A stretch of 64,000 nucleotides of DNA, taken from Trichomonas vaginalis G3. Lineage: Eukaryota > Parabasalia > Trichomonadida > Trichomonadidae. The DNA lies in assembly GCF_026262505.1 (NCBI RefSeq), contig NC_067203.1, positions 6,882,001 to 6,946,000 of the forward strand, in the 5' to 3' direction. A program made the position numbers and the translations under genes. The notes beneath the pieces are model-generated. The model saw nothing but the letters and a program-made list of their open reading frames with translations, had not been told where the DNA came from and made no database searches. Every line of letters starts with the position of its first letter. Position 1 is the stretch's first letter. Positions 53,407-63,237 of this stretch are shown here, piece after piece.

Positions 53407-53691
53407 TCATAAATTTTCTTCTATATCTTCATCGTCAATGTTAACCCTATTGTAGTCATACTTGAAGTCATAAAGTTTCTCAAGTTTTGAAATGCATAGT
53501 CTTGTTAACTTACCTTCATCATCATAAGTTTTTATAAAACTACCATGACAATCTTTATACACAGTCAATGTATAATCTACTGGTCTAGGATGAAGTGTAA
53601 AGAACATGTTATACTCAGGAAGGAAGAATAAATGTTTAAATGTATGTTTGTTATATTTTTCGATTTGTATGAGTTGCTTTTGTTCTGTCAT
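53407..53691 (-). CDS. Maverick protein of unknown function (94 residues)
   Basis: MTEQKQLIQIEKYNKHTFKH start, acidic C-terminus (RVNIDDEDIEENL). No membrane segment or known motif. TTTTATTTTAATTTTATATA precedes the ATG. First of a run of minus-strand genes up to the capsid gene. Confidence 0.6.
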   Translation of the reverse strand: MTEQKQLIQIEKYNKHTFKHLFFLPEYNMFFTLHPRPVDYTLTVYKDCHGSFIKTYDDEGKLTRLCISKLEKLYDFKYDYNRVNIDDEDIEENL

Positions 53692-53855
53692 TTATATAAA
53701 ATTAAAATAAAAAATAATTTTAAAAAATAAACTTAAAAATAAATGATATCACCACCCTCACACGTATGAAAACATAGCACAAAAATAAATTTAGGGTAGA
53801 TGGGTATATCTAACCCGATTTCTAACCTCTTTTCTACCCTGTTGAATTCATTGCT

Positions 53856-54101
53856 TTATAACTCTCTTCCTTTCTCCAACTCTTCTAACTTCTTCTTAAG
53901 TTCAGCAATGTTGTCCTCATGAAGTTTAATCTTCCTTAATATACCTTCTCTATCTAATGGTTGCTTTATCTTTCTAAACTGAACTCTACCATCCTTCATA
54001 GTATGAATGTAAAAACCTTCTGGAATAGTTCCTGATTTAATGTATTCTACCAAAAACTTTTGTTTCATTGCTTCAGTGACTTTATTTGTCATTTCAATCA
54101 A
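53856..54101 (-). CDS. Maverick small coiled-coil protein (81 residues)
   Basis: Residues 25-47 (IPEGFYIHTMKDGRVQFRKI, KQPL) form a short domain also found in the 142-residue protein at 56244-56672. Residues 50-80 are a Glu/Lys/Leu coiled coil (KLHEDNIAELKKKLEELEKG). TTTTTATTT precedes the ATG. Function unknown; possibly a virion adaptor. Confidence 0.65.
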   Translation of the reverse strand: MIEMTNKVTEAMKQKFLVEYIKSGTIPEGFYIHTMKDGRVQFRKIKQPLDREGILRKIKLHEDNIAELKKKLEELEKGREL

Positions 54102-54140
54102 ATAAAAATTTTAATATTAAATAAAAATAACGTTATTTTT

Positions 54141-54611
54141 TCAGTAAGGAAACGCAGGAGTTTTACAATTTATTTGAGGAGTAGGTTCTGGTTTAAATGT
54201 TGGAGTTGGTTTAGGAGTTGACTTTTGAACAGGAGTTTGTACTTCCATAGGTTCAGGAGTCATTGAAGGTGTTGTTTGTGAAGGCGTTGGTTTTGACGTT
54301 GGTTTTGGCGAAGGTGTTGGAGTTTGTTTAACTTCAGCTACTTCAGTATTATTTACAACATTTGCTTTATTTCTTTTCAACATCATAACTGCTACTGCTG
54401 TAGCTAGCAAACCTAGTGGGAGACCATATTTTATATAAGGACTTGACCAAATGCTATTTTTGACAGGAGCTGGTGGAACACCTAACCTTGGTGAGACTGC
54501 TCTTTGCCATTGTGCAGCTCGTAAGAAATATTCAATAGGTGCTCCATAATCGTTTGGTAAAGTTTGTTTCACAGATGGTGAAGGTTCACGAGAGCTTGAT
54601 GAAGAACTCAT
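54141..54611 (-). CDS. Maverick membrane protein with Pro/Thr-rich tail (156 residues)
   Basis: A Ser-rich start (MSSSSSSREPSPS), one membrane segment at about residues 58-76 (YGLPLGLLATAVAVMMLKRN), then a low-complexity Pro/Thr/Lys tail with repeated TPSPKPTSKP-like words and a short C-terminal end INCKTPAFPY. Placed just downstream of the capsid gene on the same strand. It could be an envelope or inner-membrane protein or an assembly factor; no homologue is recognised. Confidence 0.65.
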   Translation of the reverse strand: MSSSSSSREPSPSVKQTLPNDYGAPIEYFLRAAQWQRAVSPRLGVPPAPVKNSIWSSPYIKYGLPLGLLATAVAVMMLKRNKANVVNNTEVAEVKQTPTPSPKPTSKPTPSQTTPSMTPEPMEVQTPVQKSTPKPTPTFKPEPTPQINCKTPAFPY

Positions 54612-54641
54612 TTATAAGCTTTAAAAATAAACGTTCATCCT

Positions 54642-56216
54642 TTATTCCTCACTGTCGTCCGCAGCTAAGTTATAGTCATCTAATCTTATTATTGGGATTC
54701 CATTAGCACGCACCTGAATGGCAAAGCAACAATCCCTCATAAATCCAATAAGTGGCTTTGGTACATTTTCAGTTGCTAGTTCAATAGGTCCTTTAACAGA
54801 CAATTTGTATGTTATTGGAGCAGTAGATGTTTGACCTTGCTGGAAGCAAAAGTCCACTTCTGTTGGAAAACCACATAAGAAATGTGTGTTGTCATAGCTA
54901 TCCCATTTATGTTCCACACTACCATCATCCACCAATGACCTCATAACATCTTCATTAAATCCTATCATATCATTGTTTGTATTGCAGGCGTTCGCAACCA
55001 TTTCATAAAATACAGGTCCATATGATTTTTCAGGTTCTGCAGGCATATTTCCATAAGCTCCCATGGAAAGCTGAAGATATTTAAACTTAGGGTTCTCAAA
55101 ATTAACATAATAGTTGTCTTTCTTTCTAAATAGTGCCCAAATACTTTTAACATTAATAGGCGTATAAGCTGCTGTAAATGTTGCACTTGAACTATCTGTA
55201 TTCTTTGAGAATGAACCGTCCATAGGAATCCAATCCATAACTTTAACAGGAAAACATAAAGCCTCGTTTGTATAATGTTCTACAAGTTCTGTATAAATGT
55301 TAGGGTCTAAAGAGAATGACTTTGGATGAATAAAACATTCATTAAAATCCATCTTTGTTCGAAATAGTTGCTGGGTTACAGTTGCAATAGTAACTGTTCC
55401 ACTAGCTTCTACTGCCTTCGTTATCATAGTGAATGGTTCATTCCATGGAACAAATTTATTTGTCGGTGGATTTGAATCTGAAACAAATGCAACTTTAAGA
55501 GTTGGATTGAAAGCAATGATATCATTTACAGATATAGATGTGCATTGTAAGGCGTCGCTACTGAACTTTACTTTAAGCTGAATGTTTCCTTCAAAAGCTG
55601 GAATAAATCGAATAGCTTCTAATGGAAGGAATCTTCTAACAGGAATTCTTAAACGAAGCTTAAAATCAAATGATTTTCCTGCTGTAATTGGACCACTAAC
55701 AATTTGTCCTGTTCTGCATGTTCCCGAATGACTCCATACATCTTCATGTCGAGTCTTTGAGAAAACATCTACTTTCTTTATTTGTTCGGTAGTTTGTGAG
55801 TTTGAAGTTATATATGCTTCTTCTCTTGCGTTGTCTTGAGAATATACGATACGACCATTTGCAAGGATTTGATATCCAGCAACTGCATAGAAAGCGTCAT
55901 CGAAACCAATCCAAAATCCTGGTGGGTTTGTTTTATTGGAACCTGAACCAATTTCTTTATCTACAATAAATTGACCTTCCATTTTATATGTAATGAATGT
56001 ATTGTAAAGGTCCAACATATTTTCACCAGGAGGTGAGAGATTGAATGTTACCCATGTGTTATCTTTAGCAGTTCCAGGTTGTGATGGAATCTTTGCGTCA
56101 GAATATTTTCTATTAGTGTCACCAATTTGAACTGCATTGTCTATGATATCGAAATATGAGCGAATCTGATGAATATGCTCTGCTGGAGTAAATTCGTTTA
56201 ACTGTTCGTTCTGCAT
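54642..56216 (-). CDS. Maverick major capsid protein (double jelly-roll)
   Basis: 524 residues, apparently whole. Size, beta-rich pattern and motifs fit the double jelly-roll major capsid protein of Polintons: VTFNLSPPGENMLDLYNTFI, WIGFDDAFYAVAGYQILANG, FDFKLRLRIPVRRFLPLEAI, ending CFAIQVRANGIPIIRLDDYN. It would form trimeric hexons of an icosahedral shell. TTTTTATCT lies 12 to 20 bases before the ATG. The adjacent small genes on the same strand are likely co-expressed late genes. The assignment rests on family knowledge and by-eye likeness. Confidence 0.8.
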   Translation of the reverse strand: MQNEQLNEFTPAEHIHQIRSYFDIIDNAVQIGDTNRKYSDAKIPSQPGTAKDNTWVTFNLSPPGENMLDLYNTFITYKMEGQFIVDKEIGSGSNKTNPPGFWIGFDDAFYAVAGYQILANGRIVYSQDNAREEAYITSNSQTTEQIKKVDVFSKTRHEDVWSHSGTCRTGQIVSGPITAGKSFDFKLRLRIPVRRFLPLEAIRFIPAFEGNIQLKVKFSSDALQCTSISVNDIIAFNPTLKVAFVSDSNPPTNKFVPWNEPFTMITKAVEASGTVTIATVTQQLFRTKMDFNECFIHPKSFSLDPNIYTELVEHYTNEALCFPVKVMDWIPMDGSFSKNTDSSSATFTAAYTPINVKSIWALFRKKDNYYVNFENPKFKYLQLSMGAYGNMPAEPEKSYGPVFYEMVANACNTNNDMIGFNEDVMRSLVDDGSVEHKWDSYDNTHFLCGFPTEVDFCFQQGQTSTAPITYKLSVKGPIELATENVPKPLIGFMRDCCFAIQVRANGIPIIRLDDYNLAADDSEE

Positions 56217-56227
56217 GTCTTTACTTC

Positions 56228-56236
56228 AGATAAAAA
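56228..56236 (-). promoter_or_regulatory. TTTTTATCT motif before the capsid gene
   Basis: AGATAAAAA on this strand, i.e. TTTTTATCT on the coding strand, just upstream of the capsid ATG at 56216. Confidence 0.45.
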
Positions 56237-56243
56237 TATCTAT

Positions 56244-56672
56244 TTACTTCATTATTCTCACTCTTCTTCTTGGCATTCGTGGTGGAAGTTGTTTCTTGAC
56301 ATTTTCAATGAACTGTACATTCTCTTTTGTCTCAACTTCTTTCACTGGTGGGTCAGGGTTCTTTGACTCGGTTTGTTTTTCAATGAAATTCACGAACTTT
56401 GCAATAAGCTCTTGGTTCGTTATTGAAAGTACATCTGGCTTTTTTTCTTCTGGTTCTATTGACTTTTCAGTTTGAACAGAAGGTTTTATATGGGCTTCGC
56501 CCTCGGTGCCATGCACCTTAATACTGTCGCTCTCTGCATTTGCTAATGGAACCTTTCTTTTTCTTACGTATATTTTACCATCTTTACTCTGACTTACGTA
56601 ATAGAAAGGATGTTGTATTCCTCTTGCGTCATTTAATATAATAGACTCTCGCTCTGATTTTGACAAGCTCAT
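56244..56672 (-). CDS. Maverick protein of unknown function (142 residues)
   Basis: Residues 21-42 (HPFYYVSQSKDGKIYVRKRK) match the short domain of the 81-residue protein at 53856-54101. A Pro/Glu/Lys-rich middle contains a GC-rich insert (VHGTEGEAHIKP), and the C-terminus is strongly basic (PPRMPRRRVRIMK), as in DNA-binding core proteins. Lies head to head with the 86-residue gene. Confidence 0.6.
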   Translation of the reverse strand: MSLSKSERESIILNDARGIQHPFYYVSQSKDGKIYVRKRKVPLANAESDSIKVHGTEGEAHIKPSVQTEKSIEPEEKKPDVLSITNQELIAKFVNFIEKQTESKNPDPPVKEVETKENVQFIENVKKQLPPRMPRRRVRIMK

Positions 56673-56700
56673 TTTACATCGGTTAAAGTTTTAATTTTGT

Positions 56701-56709
56701 TTTTTATCT
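56701..56709 (+). promoter_or_regulatory. TTTTTATCT motif before the 86-residue gene
   Basis: Lies 9 to 17 bases before the ATG at 56718, in the 45-bp divergent gap. Confidence 0.45.
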
Positions 56710-56717
56710 GCAGTTAA

Positions 56718-56978
56718 ATGACTCAGACAAGCCCTACGGACAAGACCCAAGGGGTCATAGATGTTGAAGCATTGAAGAAAGAAATTCGTGAGCAAATTTT
56801 ATCCGAACTGAAGGAACAAAAACAAGAACAAAAGCCAGAGAGACCAAAGAGAAAACTTAGTGAAAAACAACTTGCTGCATTAGCTGCTGGAAGACAAAAG
56901 AACCCACGTTTGCTGGCGAAAAAAGCTAGAGAAGAAGCTGAAGCAAAAGCTAAAGAAGCTGAAGCAAAGAAAGAGTAA
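56718..56978 (+). CDS. Maverick basic coiled-coil protein (86 residues)
   Basis: Lys/Glu/Ala-rich. A helix (VEALKKEIREQILSELKEQK) is followed by a basic stretch (ERPKRKLSEKQLAALAAGRQ) and an AKAKEAEAKKE tail. Probably a DNA-binding core or scaffold protein; not recognised. Confidence 0.6.
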   Translation: MTQTSPTDKTQGVIDVEALKKEIREQILSELKEQKQEQKPERPKRKLSEKQLAALAAGRQKNPRLLAKKAREEAEAKAKEAEAKKE

Positions 56979-56986
56979 ATGGGTTA

Positions 56987-56994
56987 TTTTTATC
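56987..56994 (+). promoter_or_regulatory. TTTTTATC motif before the 285-residue gene
   Basis: Nine bases before the ATG at 57003. Confidence 0.45.
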
Positions 56995-57002
56995 GGAACT
57001 AA

Positions 57003-57860
57003 ATGTATAGACAAATACCTTTATCTGTTGCGTTCAGTAGTGAAAACCCTGACGTGAATATAAAAGGCAACAGAGTAACGTTTAAGTTTCCAACAGACTG
57101 GATTGTGAACATAAATGAAGAGAAGTACATTGGCATAACATCTATGTATATAACACGTGCTTTCAGAAAGGTTGACTTTATACTTCAAGTCGAGATAGAA
57201 AATGACGAACAGTCTTTAAGCGCCCAAAACATTCACATATACAAATACTTTAAAGACGATACAACATTGCAACAATGTATGATTTCATTTAATGAGATGT
57301 TCGAGAAAAAGTTCAACATTGAAGTACAAACTTTACAGCCTTTACGTGAGTTTCTTGCACAACTGAAAGAAGAAGGTAGTCAGCCACAACTTATAGACTT
57401 TCATTATGAATTTAATGAAAATGAAGATGGAACACATGACTGTCAGTTTGTTGTATTCTCACCATTCAATGAAGTCGCTAAAGAGAAAGAAAATCCATTA
57501 CGTATAAGATTTCAAATCTCTGAACCAAGTGATGATTTCAAGAATGTTTTCAATTATGATGCAATGCTTCCGAGGAAAAATGAATTTTCAAAGATTGTAA
57601 CACCTGGCATTTGGGATAGAAAGCAAGCTATATTATATTCAAATTTAAGTAAGGAAGTTGAAAATGAGTTCATTGGTCATACAAGAACTTCACCACTTCC
57701 TAACCCTAAATACTATAAATTAACTGGCTTCAATCGTGAGTTTTGGATAGACATGTTCTCCACTCATGACCATAACTGCCCAGTGTTCTTACCTCCAGAC
57801 CATAAGGACTGTCTCTACATTGAAGCACAACTCTTAAACTCTACAATAGCTGTATTGTAA
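57003..57860 (+). CDS. Maverick penton-like (minor capsid) candidate (285 residues)
   Basis: MYRQIPLSVAFSSENPDVNI start; beta-rich, apparently whole. The segment VTFKFPTDWIVNINEEKYIG is typical in pattern of a jelly-roll edge. Its order of motifs parallels the 281-residue protein at 50196-51041. In Polintons the single jelly-roll minor capsid (penton) protein has about this length and lies near the major capsid gene. Assignment is inference. Confidence 0.55.
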   Translation: MYRQIPLSVAFSSENPDVNIKGNRVTFKFPTDWIVNINEEKYIGITSMYITRAFRKVDFILQVEIENDEQSLSAQNIHIYKYFKDDTTLQQCMISFNEMFEKKFNIEVQTLQPLREFLAQLKEEGSQPQLIDFHYEFNENEDGTHDCQFVVFSPFNEVAKEKENPLRIRFQISEPSDDFKNVFNYDAMLPRKNEFSKIVTPGIWDRKQAILYSNLSKEVENEFIGHTRTSPLPNPKYYKLTGFNREFWIDMFSTHDHNCPVFLPPDHKDCLYIEAQLLNSTIAVL

Positions 57861-57910
57861 AATCTACGCTAGTTTTATTTTTTCTGAAAATTTTTATTTG
57901 AGTGAAAGGC

Positions 57911-58477
57911 ATGGAAGGTGAAGGACATTGGCAAACACTCGAACATGACAATGACTATGAAATCTTTTCAGAGTACCCTTATCCAATTAGACGTATAAGC
58001 AATAAAAGAGTTGTTAGTGAGTTTGACCAAGGAGATGGTTATATTTGTGTAAATTTAAACAAACACAAGCTGATGAAACACAGAATAGTTGCAGAAACTT
58101 TCATTCCGAACCCTGAAGGACTTCGTGAAGTAGACCATATAAACAGAGACAGAGGAGACTTTCATATCTCGAACTTAAGATGGACGACAAGAAGAGAAAA
58201 CATGAGAAATATTTCTGGTTCAAATGGCTATTGGTTTGACATTGTTGACTCTCTTCCTGAAGACGCTGTTGAAATTATACAATACTCATATCACACGTTA
58301 GAGAACTACTACTATGTCCCAAGTGAAGATGCCTTTTACTATTTCATGGGAACTCAATACAGACGAATGAATGTCTTAAGACAGTATAACAAAGATTATA
58401 TAAACATTACAGATGTAGAAGGAAGAAGAACAAAGCTGTCTATTGCAAAGTTTAAGAGAGACAATGGTTATACATAA
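57911..58477 (+). CDS. Maverick HNH endonuclease with NUMOD4-like domain
   Basis: 188 residues from the ATG (an in-frame GTG lies 9 bases upstream). N-terminal NUMOD4-like segment (DYEIFSEYPYPIRRISNKRV), then the HNH core with RIVAETFIPNPEGLREVDHI and NRDRGDFHISNLRWTTRREN, the His-Asn-His arrangement of phage homing-type nucleases. The C-terminal 80 residues (DSLPEDAVEIIQYSYHTLEN) are a separate module possibly for DNA recognition. It could nick or cut DNA to promote spread of the gene or element. TTTTTATTT precedes the start. Confidence 0.8.
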   Translation: MEGEGHWQTLEHDNDYEIFSEYPYPIRRISNKRVVSEFDQGDGYICVNLNKHKLMKHRIVAETFIPNPEGLREVDHINRDRGDFHISNLRWTTRRENMRNISGSNGYWFDIVDSLPEDAVEIIQYSYHTLENYYYVPSEDAFYYFMGTQYRRMNVLRQYNKDYINITDVEGRRTKLSIAKFKRDNGYT

Positions 58478-58583
58478 ATGACAAAAATATATGACCTCAT
58501 TATTTTTATCACGAATGACCTCATTGCTGACAAAAATAAATGACCTCAGAACTTCAACTTACGAAAAAAGCTTGTTTTAGTCG

Positions 58584-61500
58584 TTATTGAGAAGTTAAAC
58601 TTTTCCTCAAAGCAGGTGTAGCAGACTTACATAAGTCAAATCCAATCTCTTGACCGTCATAAAGTGCTTTGTAAAGTTTCATTAAACTGAACTCAGAGTC
58701 TTTGTCATATGTTCCAACAGGTATGTGAATGTTCTTATCTTCATTGTAATAGCATTGTATAGCTTCAGGAAACATTTCATTTGCTGTTAAAGCAAGGACG
58801 TCTTGTTTGACACCTTTGCAACGTGCATGGAATGCAACTTCATTTAAATTCGTTATGAGTAAGTCTATGTAGGTCTTCTTTCCACAAAATATTGACTTGT
58901 ATGCTAAACTTTGTTTTCCAGGTGTTATTTCTGCGAAGTCAGAATGAAATTGACCAAGGTTCTTTCCTATAAGTTCGCGACCGTATCTCTTCTTAAACTC
59001 TGCTGCAAGCTTTGGTATGTCTTCATTGAAAATATGCATGCTATCACAGTCCTGGTAAAATATTTGAAGTCCCATATCTTCTGCAGTACAGAATACTTCA
59101 TTCATAATATTTCTTGACATAGATAGAATATTAACACCAAGTGGACAGAAGTTAAAGTGTCTGCAAATGCTTTTCGTTAGCTTGAAAATAGTTTTATCTG
59201 AACCATCCAAACCTTCGAACTTCACTATATGGTTGTATTTCTGATGGCATATCTTATAGCATCTTTGTCATTTACTATGGTTATTTTTGACTCAATAGGA
59301 GATAGAATAGTTTTGCCATAAATACTGTTCAGAATGAGCTTTATATTTTCTTGCAAAGGATTTCCTTCTTTCTTATACTTTAACCTTAACTCAAACAACT
59401 TCTTTACTTCATCTCTTATTCTAATATCTCTGTTTCCATCGTAATAGTATCCTTGCAACACTTCACATTTGACACCTTGATATTTTATGAGGTCTTGTAA
59501 TGTTATATGGTCAACATACATTAAACAGCAAGTGTTTGAACTTCTGGGAACGTTAAGTTCTGGATTTAGTTCAGGGTCACAAACTATTAAAGGAAAGTGT
59601 CTATGTATTCCAATCTCTGTTATCTTAATGAGAACAAAGAAGCCAGACATAAACTTTTCACCAATGGGTTCCTTTTGGTCGTCATCGAATAAATGTCTCA
59701 TGAGATACTCTGTGCTTAACATTTCTTTCTTCATAACCTTTGGAATACCTTCTAAAGTATAAAGTCTTGCTATAGCTGATGGATATAATGAAACAGCGTC
59801 GAAATCAGCAATGAGTTTCTTTTACTCTTTTGTTTCATGTTATCTGACAACATACATCTTCCACCTTGAATGCATCTCGAAATAAATTCTCTTGGTTTAT
59901 TTGAGAGGTCATATAAATTTCCATTCGGGAAGTACACTCTGTTCTCAAATAATTTGTTAGCAATTGAACAAATACTAACGTAGTCATAAACGTTTAAATC
60001 AAATTCTTTAATATGTCATTGCGGAACTTAACAAAACCTTCTCTTAAAATTCTTACATCTTGTTTGCAATAAAATGTGCTATACTTTTCTAAGTCGAAGT
60101 GGTTTTCATCTATTCTGCAACCTTTGATGGAATCTATGTTTTTCATGAACGTATCCGCATCCGGATAAACTTACATGCTTCAGAAATGACACCAGTTCTG
60201 TTGTCATTTGCTAACAAAACACTGCTGTAGTAGTTGTATGGAAATACTTCTTTCGGTCCTGTTTGTAAGTTAAACATAGCAGGAAATAGTTTAAGCTTCT
60301 TATTTATAACACTGTAAGAGTCTTTTATAATAATTGCCCTTCCTTTATATAAGCCAGTTATTTGCATTGTTCGTGAACCTTTAATGATGGGAGTTCCTTT
60401 CACTTCTGTCATGTGTCTTAAGATGAAGTTTATATCATAACTGAGGTTATGGAAATATATTAAACTCTTGTCAGGAAGTCGCTCCAAAAATTCTGTTGCA
60501 CAGTTCTGACCCCAAATGCTTTCACTCACTGAACCATCTTCACTGTCATAACATATGTTAAAAGCTTTATGAAAGCCATCGTACTGCACTCAAAGTCAGC
60601 AAAGAAAACGTGCTCAGGAATGAACTTGCACTTATTTTTATTTACTTCTTTTGACTCGGCTTTCTTCTTCAGTTGTACACAATACTTTGGAGCATATGTC
60701 AAATCTTTAAATGGTGCAAGGTTCTGTTTATATAAGTCAGTCGTATATGTGAAAAGTTCTCCATAAGAAATAGGTTCGAAATATTTGCACTCCCACAATG
60801 TTTTCATAACATCCCATAACGGTGTTGTTCTATCATAACGAACTACATATTTTTCTCTCTCTTTGTATAAATCTTCATCTGTTTCTCAATGTTCATTCCA
60901 CCACACTCCTTCAAGATTTCTATATAGTTGCGAATGAAATATGTTGTCATTGGTAATCTTTCATTTAGCATGTAGTGGTCTTCAACAAGAAGTAAGTCAA
61001 TAGTTCGAACAGTTTTACATTCTTTTGGTATGTATCTCTTTATTTCATTATGTCTTGAGTCATTGAAATAACCAATGGTAACATTAAATGCTATACCTGT
61101 TGCGTCAGAAATTTCTTGTACTTTACTTTGAGGAAAGTCTCTAACACGAATGACTTCTCTCATGTGGTCAATAGTCTCCATCTACTCCAGCCTGAATGCA
61201 AGCATAAACGAAAACAATTGTCTTCTGTCATAAGTGCTGCAGTTCTTTTGTTCAATTCATTGAAGATTTGGTAGCGCTCAAGATTTATAGGTAATGTGCA
61301 AAGATACTTCCAGAACTGACCGCTTCTCTTCTTATAAAACTTCTTTTCACCATTATCTTTCCAAAAGCTTTCTATAAGTGCTGGGTTTCCTGTTTGCTTA
61401 AGAGCTTCCAAAATGGCTTTCTGGTCATTTGTCAGTGTGCTTTCATCTCTATATGGTCTCTTTTTTGGTTTGCCTTTCTTTACATCTGACATCGTTAAGC

Positions 61501-62386
61501 CTTCATATTCTGTTAAATCATACATCTTTATTTCAGTAAGATTCTTTATGTTTGTCAAGAAGAAGTCATAGTGCATTTCAACAATACCTGCAGCATTTGC
61601 TTCTATCTCTGATATAAAGTTCTCCTTCAAGAGCTGATGTAGTAATGTTCCAATATTATTGAGGTTTAACGTAGAACATTCATACTTTCCACCAAGTTTA
61701 TAACATACCATCCATCTCTGTTGTGAGTTTATTTTAATTTTCTCTAAGAGTCTCATGAAAACCTTACCGAAATGTTTGTGTAAGTAGTCTCTGTTTGGTT
61801 CATCTAAAGCTTCGATGTTAAAGTCAATGAGTCTATTGCCTGACTTCACATTTCTCTTCCTATTCTCTTCATCTTTCTTTAACCATCTCTCACCTTCTTT
61901 TGGTTTGTCGTCAATGGAACGAATGACATCGTTAGCTTTGCGAACTTGTTCTATAGCACTTTTAAACATCTCTCTTCTCTGTTGTTTCAGTGTGTCGTCT
62001 CTTCTTCTTGTTTCACCAACGTTTGAGTTCGTAAGTTCAAACATCTCTTGACGAACGTCATGAGAAAGAGCTTTACGAGTATGACCAACGTTCGCATTTG
62101 TTATGTCAAACATTTCTCTTCTTACTTCATGAGGTACTGAACGTCTATGATATAAGTCAATAGCAACGTCATTTAAAGGAAATGCTCTTGCATGGACTTC
62201 GTCCTCGCCGCGTTGCGGCTTTATGAACTCATGAATTCTATCATAACTTATTGCACCATTATAGTCATTGAGGATATCAGCGAGTGCTTTTTTGTTTGTT
62301 GCGTAATGCTTTGCAACATCTATATTAGCTTCTGTAAGAAGTTGTTTTATTTCCGAGTGTTCTAACTTAGACAACTTCCGATACAT
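58584..62386 (-). pseudogene. Maverick protein-primed DNA polymerase B region, broken fossil
   Basis: Minus strand. The 5' part (61160-62386) starts MYRKLSKLEHSEIKQLLTEA, a SAP-like helix pair, then long charged helices. Exonuclease-type DFECS lies near 60590, the palm motif DAVSLYPSA near 59780, KLILNSIYGKT near 59330, and YQDCDSMH near 59045, the signature order of family B polymerases. In Polintons this enzyme copies the element using a protein primer. The region is broken, with about five or six breaks, and is not functional as it stands. Confidence 0.85.
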
Positions 62387-62476
62387 CTTTAGTAGGAAAT
62401 AAAAAAATATTTTTTGAAAAAATTAGATTAGATTTTTTAAAGTTATTTTTCAAAATAATTTAATATTTTTATTTTA

Positions 62477-62950
62477 ATGAAACACATGCAAGATTGCAAG
62501 TTCTTTTCATACAATGCTCTCGCTACTGCCATCAAGAATGAGTTCAATGGTGCTGCAAACGTTAATGTTATCTTTAACAAGAAGTTTGTGAAAGAATCTA
62601 AGTTTGGTCAGTATGTCAGACCATTAGCTATCGTCATTGACCGCAAACGTTATACTTCACAAGAGTTAGCAGTAGTTTTGAAACAAAAGAGTTTCTTCGT
62701 GAATGTCAAAGATACTCATTATACTGTCATAAAGAACTCTAACATTGACTTCTTCAGTATTGCTTTAAATCTTTCCGAACAGAAAGAATATAAGAAAGGT
62801 GAAACAAATGTGAAATATTATCCTTCATCTCTGAAGACAATAACGAACAAAGATGTTATACAGAAATTCTTACCAAAGGTTGAAGAAGCTTCTATTGACA
62901 TTGACGAAGGAAGTGAAATGGTTGAAGAAATTGACCCTGACGTTATTTAA
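62477..62950 (+). CDS. Maverick protein of unknown function (157 residues)
   Basis: MKHMQDCKFFSYNALATAIK start, mixed alpha/beta, acidic C-terminus (DIDEGSEMVEEIDPDV). TTTTTATTTTA directly precedes the ATG. It lies head to head with the polymerase gene across 90 bp. Not recognised. Confidence 0.6.
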   Translation: MKHMQDCKFFSYNALATAIKNEFNGAANVNVIFNKKFVKESKFGQYVRPLAIVIDRKRYTSQELAVVLKQKSFFVNVKDTHYTVIKNSNIDFFSIALNLSEQKEYKKGETNVKYYPSSLKTITNKDVIQKFLPKVEEASIDIDEGSEMVEEIDPDVI

Positions 62951-62980
62951 GCAAAAATATATTTTTGGTTAGTCTTCATA

Positions 62981-63184
62981 TCAATATTTTACAACAATTC
63001 CCCAATGTATAAACTTTTCATACGCTTTTTCATAAGCTTTATATACCTTCAGAAATTTTGCATAATCTTTAGAAGCATTTAGATATTGTTTAAATGCTTT
63101 GTATATCTTCAGAAATTTTGCATAATCTTTTACATGTTGTTCGTTCTCTTCTTCTGTCATGAGTTCCGAATATTCTAAATTCAT
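62981..63184 (-). CDS. Maverick small helical protein with internal duplication (67 residues)
   Basis: Two copies of a helix of about 20 residues (KDYAKFLKIYKAFKQYL and KDYAKFLKVYKAYEKAY). TTTTATCT precedes the ATG. Function unknown. Confidence 0.55.
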   Translation of the reverse strand: MNLEYSELMTEEENEQHVKDYAKFLKIYKAFKQYLNASKDYAKFLKVYKAYEKAYEKFIHWGIVVKY

Positions 63185-63197
63185 GTTCTTTCATATG

Positions 63198-63205
63198 AGA
63201 TAAAA
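63198..63205 (-). promoter_or_regulatory. TTTTATCT motif before the 67-residue gene
   Basis: AGATAAAA on this strand, 14 to 21 bases before the ATG at 63184. Confidence 0.4.
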
Positions 63206-63237
63206 TTTATAAAAAAATAAAATTAGCGTAGATTTTT

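Noticed and set aside
58490-58530. TTTTTATC at about 58502 as a promoter
   Set aside because: No open frame starts after it on that strand.
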